A program made the position numbers and the translations under genes. From Lentibacillus sp. JNUCC-1 (GTDB lineage: Bacteria; Bacillota; Bacilli; Bacillales; Amphibacillaceae): a stretch of DNA of 64,000 nucleotides. Under the pieces are notes generated by a model, which worked only from the letters and a program-made list of their open reading frames with translations, searched no databases and was not told the DNA's origin. The stretch covers positions 1,240,001-1,304,000 of the forward strand of contig NZ_WHOH01000001.1 in NCBI RefSeq assembly GCF_009741735.1. Reading direction: 5' to 3'. Below, one piece after another: positions 57,053 to 64,000 of the stretch (the stretch's first letter is position 1; each line of letters opens with the position of its first letter).

Positions 57053-57403
57053 AACCTGCCCCCATTCGTTTCAAGCTTTTTGCGTATATTTATATCAATA
57101 AATCTCTACTATTTTCGATCACCATTAAAAGTTTGATAAACATAACGTCATTCTATATGTGAACCCAAATAAAGTAAACAGTTTTTCAAAGAAATATAAT
57201 TTTTTACAGTCTAATTTATCATGCAGTTTTTTTTAATTAGTGGATTTAGAGCCTGGGAGAACTTTAATCTTCAATTTATTAAAGTTTTGAGGGTTGAAAT
57301 TGGTGTTATGAGCTGGGCTATTTAAGTGTATCTTGATTATTAAAAATAAGTGCCCCTGTAATTAATAGTGTGATAGGATAGAGTCTAATGAGGAGGATCG
57401 GAC
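57053..57403. other. AT-rich divergent gap between antiporter and recQ
   Basis: 351 bp without a gene. TTGATT (57333-57338) and TGTAAT (57357-57362) with an 18-nt spacer could be the recQ promoter. No repeats of the hairpin family and no structured element seen. Confidence 0.4.
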
Positions 57404-59560
57404 ATGTCTTCAAAACCAGAACATTTACTTAAAACATATTTCGGCTATGACGCGTTTCGACCTGGGCAAAAGCAGGTGATTGAGACGGTAATCGATCGCC
57501 AAAACACGCTCGCGGTGATGCCGACAGGCGGAGGTAAATCCATTTGCTATCAAATCCCCGGTCTGATGTTGGATGGGACTGCTATTATTATTTCTCCGTT
57601 AATCTCACTAATGAAAGATCAGGTTGATGCTCTGAAAGCACTCGGCATTAGTGCTACATATCTCAACAGTTCACTGTCACCCGGGGAACAAAACCAGCGC
57701 TTGAATGATATTGCTGAGGGCGCTTATTCTTTCGTGTATGTGGCGCCGGAGCGATTTGATTCAGGCCGGTTTGTCGATACCATCTCTCGTATGAACATTT
57801 CTCTTGTTGCTTTTGATGAAGCCCATTGTATCTCACAATGGGGTCATGATTTCCGTCCCAGCTACAGATCGGTTGTGCCCCGTTTAAAGGCCATCCCAAA
57901 CATTCCCGTTTACATGGCACTGACGGCAACCGCAACAGAAGAAGTCATGGATGACATTCGCGCGCTTTTGGATATCACACCGGAACATATGGTCAATACT
58001 GGATTTGAACGTTCCAACTTGAATTTTCATATTGTCAAAGGGAAGAATAAAGCGCGTTACATCCAAGACTTCCTGGGACGTCATAAAGGTGAATCCGGCA
58101 TTATTTACACAGCTACCCGCAAGCAGGCCGATACCTTATATGAACAGCTTTCACGCCGCGATCTTGCTGTGAAGAAATATCACGCAGGACTTTCAGAAGA
58201 TGAGCGACGGGAAGCCCAGGCAGCCTTTGTGTATGATGAAGCCGCCATTATGATTGCAACGAATGCATTCGGAATGGGAATTGATAAATCCAACGTGCGG
58301 TTCGTGATTCATTATGCAATGCCGATGAACATCGAGTCTTATTATCAGGAAGCCGGCAGAGCTGGTCGTGACGGTGAAGCGAGTGACTGCATATTGCTCT
58401 TTTCCCCGCAAGACATTCAGCTGCAAAAGTTTCTCATTGAACAATCCCTGGCTGACGAAGGCGCTAAGCAACAGGAATATCGTAAGCTTCAGGCCATGAT
58501 CAATTACTGTCATACGAACAGCTGTCTGACCACCTATATCTTGCAATACTTCGGGGATCAGCCAGCCCAAAGCATGTGCGGTCGCTGCAGCAACTGTATC
58601 GATGATCAGGAAAAAGTTGATATTACCGAGGAAGCTCAGATGATCCTTTCCTGCGTAAAACGAATGGGCGAGCGCTTCGGTGCTTCTTTGACCGCCAAAG
58701 TTTTAAAAGGCTCTCGCGACAAACGTGTCAGTTCGTTTGGTCTCGACCGGCTCTCGACATTTGGCCTTTTATCAGCCTACACAGAAAAAGATGTATCAGA
58801 GCGCATTCAATTTCTCGTGGCGGAAAATATCTTAGGAACCGAAGAGGGCAAATTCCCGACTCTGAAATTGAATCAAAACTCAGTGGACGTCCTAAAAGGC
58901 AAACGCACCGTCATGATGAAAGCAGCACCTTTGCCTGCTAGTGCGGGTGAGGAAGATTATCACGCGGAGCTGTTTGAGGAAATGCGGAAATTGCGGAAAA
59001 CGATGGCGGATGAACAAGGGGTTCCGCCTTATGTTCTCTTTTCCGATGCCACATTGAAAGAATTTGCCCGATATTTGCCTGAAACTGAACAGGAAATACT
59101 GGCGATCAAAGGTGTTGGCGAGAAGAGATACGCTCAGTACGGAGAGACTTTTCTTGAAGTTATCTTGAGGTGGATTGAAGCTCATCCAGAAGCTGCGAAG
59201 AATAAAAAAGTGCGAATCGATCAAGGTCCTGTCGTCCGCGAAGTGAAAAAAGCGGAGAAAGATGAGCGGCCGAGCCATATGATCAGCTATAATATGTTTC
59301 AATCAGGCACATCGATAAAGGACATTGCAACCCGGCGCGACATGACACCTCAAACCATTGAGGAACATATTTTCAAAGCCGCCAAAGAAGGCTATCCGGT
59401 AGCATGGGCCATATTTTTCGATGAAGAACAAGAAACAGAAGTGCTGAAAGCCCGCTCAGAAATTGAAGAACCGCGTCTAAGGGAGCTCAAAGAAGTTTTA
59501 CCAGAGGGATACAGTTATCCTTGTATCAAAGCCGTGCTCGTTAAAAATGGCTTTATGTAA
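57404..59560 (+). CDS. recQ: ATP-dependent DNA helicase RecQ
   Basis: 3'-5' DNA helicase for recombination and fork repair. 718 aa with the full domain set: Walker [20 protein letters not shown] box [20 protein letters not shown], helicase motif [25 protein letters not shown] zinc cluster (CHTNSCL ... CGRCSNC), winged helix, HRDC domain (about 515-590, [20 protein letters not shown]), and a C-terminal HTH_40 region ([20 protein letters not shown]). Start ATG with GAGGAGG upstream. Bacillaceae often have two RecQ-like proteins; this is the long one. Confidence 0.96.
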   Translation: MSSKPEHLLKTYFGYDAFRPGQKQVIETVIDRQNTLAVMPTGGGKSICYQIPGLMLDGTAIIISPLISLMKDQVDALKALGISATYLNSSLSPGEQNQRLNDIAEGAYSFVYVAPERFDSGRFVDTISRMNISLVAFDEAHCISQWGHDFRPSYRSVVPRLKAIPNIPVYMALTATATEEVMDDIRALLDITPEHMVNTGFERSNLNFHIVKGKNKARYIQDFLGRHKGESGIIYTATRKQADTLYEQLSRRDLAVKKYHAGLSEDERREAQAAFVYDEAAIMIATNAFGMGIDKSNVRFVIHYAMPMNIESYYQEAGRAGRDGEASDCILLFSPQDIQLQKFLIEQSLADEGAKQQEYRKLQAMINYCHTNSCLTTYILQYFGDQPAQSMCGRCSNCIDDQEKVDITEEAQMILSCVKRMGERFGASLTAKVLKGSRDKRVSSFGLDRLSTFGLLSAYTEKDVSERIQFLVAENILGTEEGKFPTLKLNQNSVDVLKGKRTVMMKAAPLPASAGEEDYHAELFEEMRKLRKTMADEQGVPPYVLFSDATLKEFARYLPETEQEILAIKGVGEKRYAQYGETFLEVILRWIEAHPEAAKNKKVRIDQGPVVREVKKAEKDERPSHMISYNMFQSGTSIKDIATRRDMTPQTIEEHIFKAAKEGYPVAWAIFFDEEQETEVLKARSEIEEPRLRELKEVLPEGYSYPCIKAVLVKNGFM

Positions 59561-59569
59561 AGATATTAT

Positions 59570-59603
59570 AAAAGCCTCGTTCCAAAATTGGAACGAGGCT
59601 TTT
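59570..59603. terminator. Bidirectional terminator between recQ and pepS
   Basis: AAAAGCCTCGTTCCAA and TTGGAACGAGGCTTTT, perfect 16-bp stem; serves both convergent genes. Confidence 0.93.
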
Positions 59604-59608
59604 AAATA

Positions 59609-60853
59609 TTATTTACCGGTTACATCGATTGCCCATGTCCCTTTGCGGAACACAGCTTCTGTGGTACCGTCAGCTTTCATGCCGTCAATGTCCAGCTTTT
59701 CAGAGCCAATCATAAAGTCGACGTGGGTCAAGCTGTCGTTAACGCCATGTTTGTCAAGTTCTTCATCACTCATAGCAGAGCCGCCTTCAATGTTGGTCGG
59801 ATAAGCCTTGCCGAGTGCAATGTGACAAGAAGCATTTTCATCAAATAGTGTGTTGTAAAAAATAAGTCCTGATTGTGATACAGGTGATTCATGCGGTACA
59901 AGTGCAAATTCTCCAAGACGCTTGGCACCTTCATCTGTATCCAAGAGATGCTTCAAAGTTGCTTCTCCTTGCTCAGCTTTGAAGTCGACGACCTGACCAT
60001 CTTTAAAAGTCAACGTAAAGTTGTCAATCAGACTGCCACCGTAATTCAATGGCTTTGTGCTGGAAACATGACCATTGACACCGTATTTATGCGGCATTGT
60101 GAACACTTCCTCAGTTGGCATGTTCGGGTTGAACACAATACCCTTTTCGGATTCAGCAGTTCCGCCCTTCCAGATGTGTCCATCAGGCAAGTCAACTTCC
60201 AGCTCAGTGCCTGGTGCTGTCAGAATAAGTCTTTTGTATTTCTTTTCGTTTAGGATCGCCCGAGCTGTTTCCAGTGTGGCATTGTGATCATCCCACGCTT
60301 TAACAGGATCATCCTGATCAACGCGTACAATTTTAACAATGGCGTCCCACAGCTTGGAAATCGCCTCTTCCTTGGATTCGTCCGGAAAAATCTTCTGAGC
60401 CCAGTCACCGGTTGGGATAGAGATAATTGACCAAGTGATTTTATCGTTCATTGTATATTTGCGGAAATTCACCATCGCTTCCGAATTCGCTTTATTCGCT
60501 TTGGCAATGCGCCCGGGATCAATGTCCTTCAGCAAATCCGGATTGGTGGAGCGGATCGAGAGAACAGCTGCTCCGTCTTCCGCGTAGAAGTCATGCAGTT
60601 TCACACGCCATTCAGGCACATTCGTCAGCACTTCTTCAGGCGCATTCTCATACTTAAGCAAAGTCAGTTCGTCGTCAACCCAGTTTACATGAACATCTTT
60701 CGCGCCCATTTCGTAAGCTTTGCGGACAACAATCTTTGTGAAATCAGCACCCTCAATCGGTGCATTCAGCATAAGAGCCTGTCCTTCTTGCAAATTAACA
60801 CCTTTTTTCAAAGCAAGTTCTGCATATTTTTCCTTCGTTTGTTGATCAATCAT
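59609..60853 (-). CDS. M29-family metallo-aminopeptidase (AmpS/PepS type)
   Basis: 414 aa cytosolic leucyl/aminopeptidase of the thermophilic-aminopeptidase family. Visible: GAKDVHVNWVDDELTLLKYE, NFRKYTMNDKITWSIISIPT, and the metal ligands in NMPTEEVFTMPHKYGVNGHV, ALVPHESPVSQSG, LFDENASCHIALGKAY and LTHVDFMIGS. Start ATG 60853 (GGAGGAAGG upstream); the frame is open to 60946. Role in peptide turnover. Confidence 0.92.
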   Translation of the reverse strand: MIDQQTKEKYAELALKKGVNLQEGQALMLNAPIEGADFTKIVVRKAYEMGAKDVHVNWVDDELTLLKYENAPEEVLTNVPEWRVKLHDFYAEDGAAVLSIRSTNPDLLKDIDPGRIAKANKANSEAMVNFRKYTMNDKITWSIISIPTGDWAQKIFPDESKEEAISKLWDAIVKIVRVDQDDPVKAWDDHNATLETARAILNEKKYKRLILTAPGTELEVDLPDGHIWKGGTAESEKGIVFNPNMPTEEVFTMPHKYGVNGHVSSTKPLNYGGSLIDNFTLTFKDGQVVDFKAEQGEATLKHLLDTDEGAKRLGEFALVPHESPVSQSGLIFYNTLFDENASCHIALGKAYPTNIEGGSAMSDEELDKHGVNDSLTHVDFMIGSEKLDIDGMKADGTTEAVFRKGTWAIDVTGK

Positions 60854-61017
60854 AATCCTTCCTCCAATTGTGTAAACAGTTAATGTTTGTATTATTTCAC
60901 AAAAACCCAGCCGCCTCAAACAATTAGGTATACCGTATGTAACCATACCCTAAAGCACTTGCAGTTATTTTTTTAATGAACAATCGACACAAAGTGCGAA
61001 CCAGTGAAAACTTGGAA

Positions 61018-61386
61018 TGACTGCTTCTGGCAACTAACCATAATGAGAGTATCGTGATTTGCGCTGCGGGAAGTCGCTTTCCGCGGGCACGGCCTCAGCC
61101 TCCTCGCTCGCAAAGACCGCTCACTGTGGGGTCTTCGGACTCGTGCTGTTCCCGCAGGAGTCGACTTCCCTCCGCTCCAATCACTCTATGTAATTCAGAG
61201 GCTTGGACGGTTCTACTCACATAAGAGTTAGAGAATAACCTCTCATATCTAGCTCGGGGAAAACACGGAGACTCCCGTGGGAGTAAAAGCCTAGATGAGA
61301 CCCCACAGCGCGCAGCGCGAGGAGGCTCATCAGCGCCCACTGGACGCGGAGTGTTTTCCCCGAGCGGTTGCCAGTGGCAGTCATAA
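61018..61386. repeat. Composite hairpin repeat, full copy (R7) plus a stray end
   Basis: Main copy starts about 61050 (TCGTGATTTGCGCTGCGGG) and ends GCGGTTGCCAGTGGCAGTCAT; it is almost identical to R4, without loop insertions. Just before it, ATGACTGCTTCTGGCAACT (61018-61036) is the reverse complement of a right end, so two element ends meet head to head. Confidence 0.9.
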
Positions 61387-61448
61387 AATTCCAAATTAGA
61401 TCTAACTAATTAGTTCGCAGTTTACAGAAACTGGGTGCTAATAGATCA

Positions 61449-64000
<2,552 letters not shown>

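Overview
The window looks like chromosomal DNA of a low-G+C, endospore-forming member of the Bacillaceae. Pointers are spo0F, gerQ (spore coat), rpoE (RNA polymerase delta subunit), coproheme decarboxylase hemQ, the octanoyl transferase lipL, and a gene order that closely follows one stretch of the Bacillus subtilis chromosome as I remember it (murAB-tal-fbaA-spo0F-pyrG-rpoE, fadF, argS-ywiB, pbpG-ywhD-ywgA-ywfO-lipL-pta-hemQ-gerQ-ywdK-ywdI). A probable ectoine-degradation cluster and a CPA1-type cation/proton antiporter suggest a salt-tolerant genus (Virgibacillus/Lentibacillus/Oceanobacillus type). The genus is an inference. I see no tRNA, rRNA or CRISPR.

Layout. 1-6.2 kb: murA (3' end outside the window), tal, fbaA, spo0F, pyrG, rpoE. 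6.4-20.8 kb: a fatty/branched-chain acyl-CoA block, all on the minus strand (thiolase, 3-hydroxyacyl-CoA dehydrogenase, two acyl-CoA dehydrogenases, meaB, a TetR regulator, the fused mutase icmF). Upstream of it are an IS150-type element sitting inside an older repeat, then fadF with a palindrome in its promoter. 20.9-34.6 kb: argS, ywiB, pbpG, an Rpn-type nuclease gene and the conserved ywhD-to-ywdI set. 34.7-45.1 kb: small genes, a YjiH-type membrane protein, the cluster pucR-doeA-doeC-doeD, and an epimerase/acyltransferase pair. 45.3-50.3 kb: divergent ku and ligD (non-homologous end joining), chrA, and two minisatellites. 50.3-61 kb: DUF488, a Mn-riboswitch-controlled terC, pgcA, an AI-2E-type permease, the antiporter, recQ, pepS. 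61.4-64 kb: the end of a histidine-utilisation operon (hutU-hutI-hutG).

Two features set the window apart. First, a family of long hairpin repeats occupies many intergenic gaps: five full or near-full copies of about 330-450 bp (one split by the IS), two single-hairpin copies, one degenerate copy and one internally deleted copy. A full copy is two inverted versions of one ~100-125 nt hairpin module. Some copies carry smaller hairpins in their loops whose RUCCU-type terminal loops resemble the Bacillaceae-1 RNA motif. Second, six genes (pyrG, IS orfA, chrA, terC twice, the antiporter, hutG) are each broken by the loss of one base in a short homopolymer. Restoring the base gives full-length proteins every time, so these are most likely sequencing or assembly errors rather than true pseudogenes.

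How the genes work together: fadF takes electrons from the electron-transfer flavoprotein reduced by the two acyl-CoA dehydrogenases, and the dehydrogenase/thiolase genes complete most of a short-chain beta-oxidation spiral. IcmF rearranges branched and linear C4 acyl-CoAs into that pathway. doeA, doeD and doeC would convert ectoine to aspartate with one deacetylation step not encoded nearby. Ku and LigD form a two-protein end-joining system.
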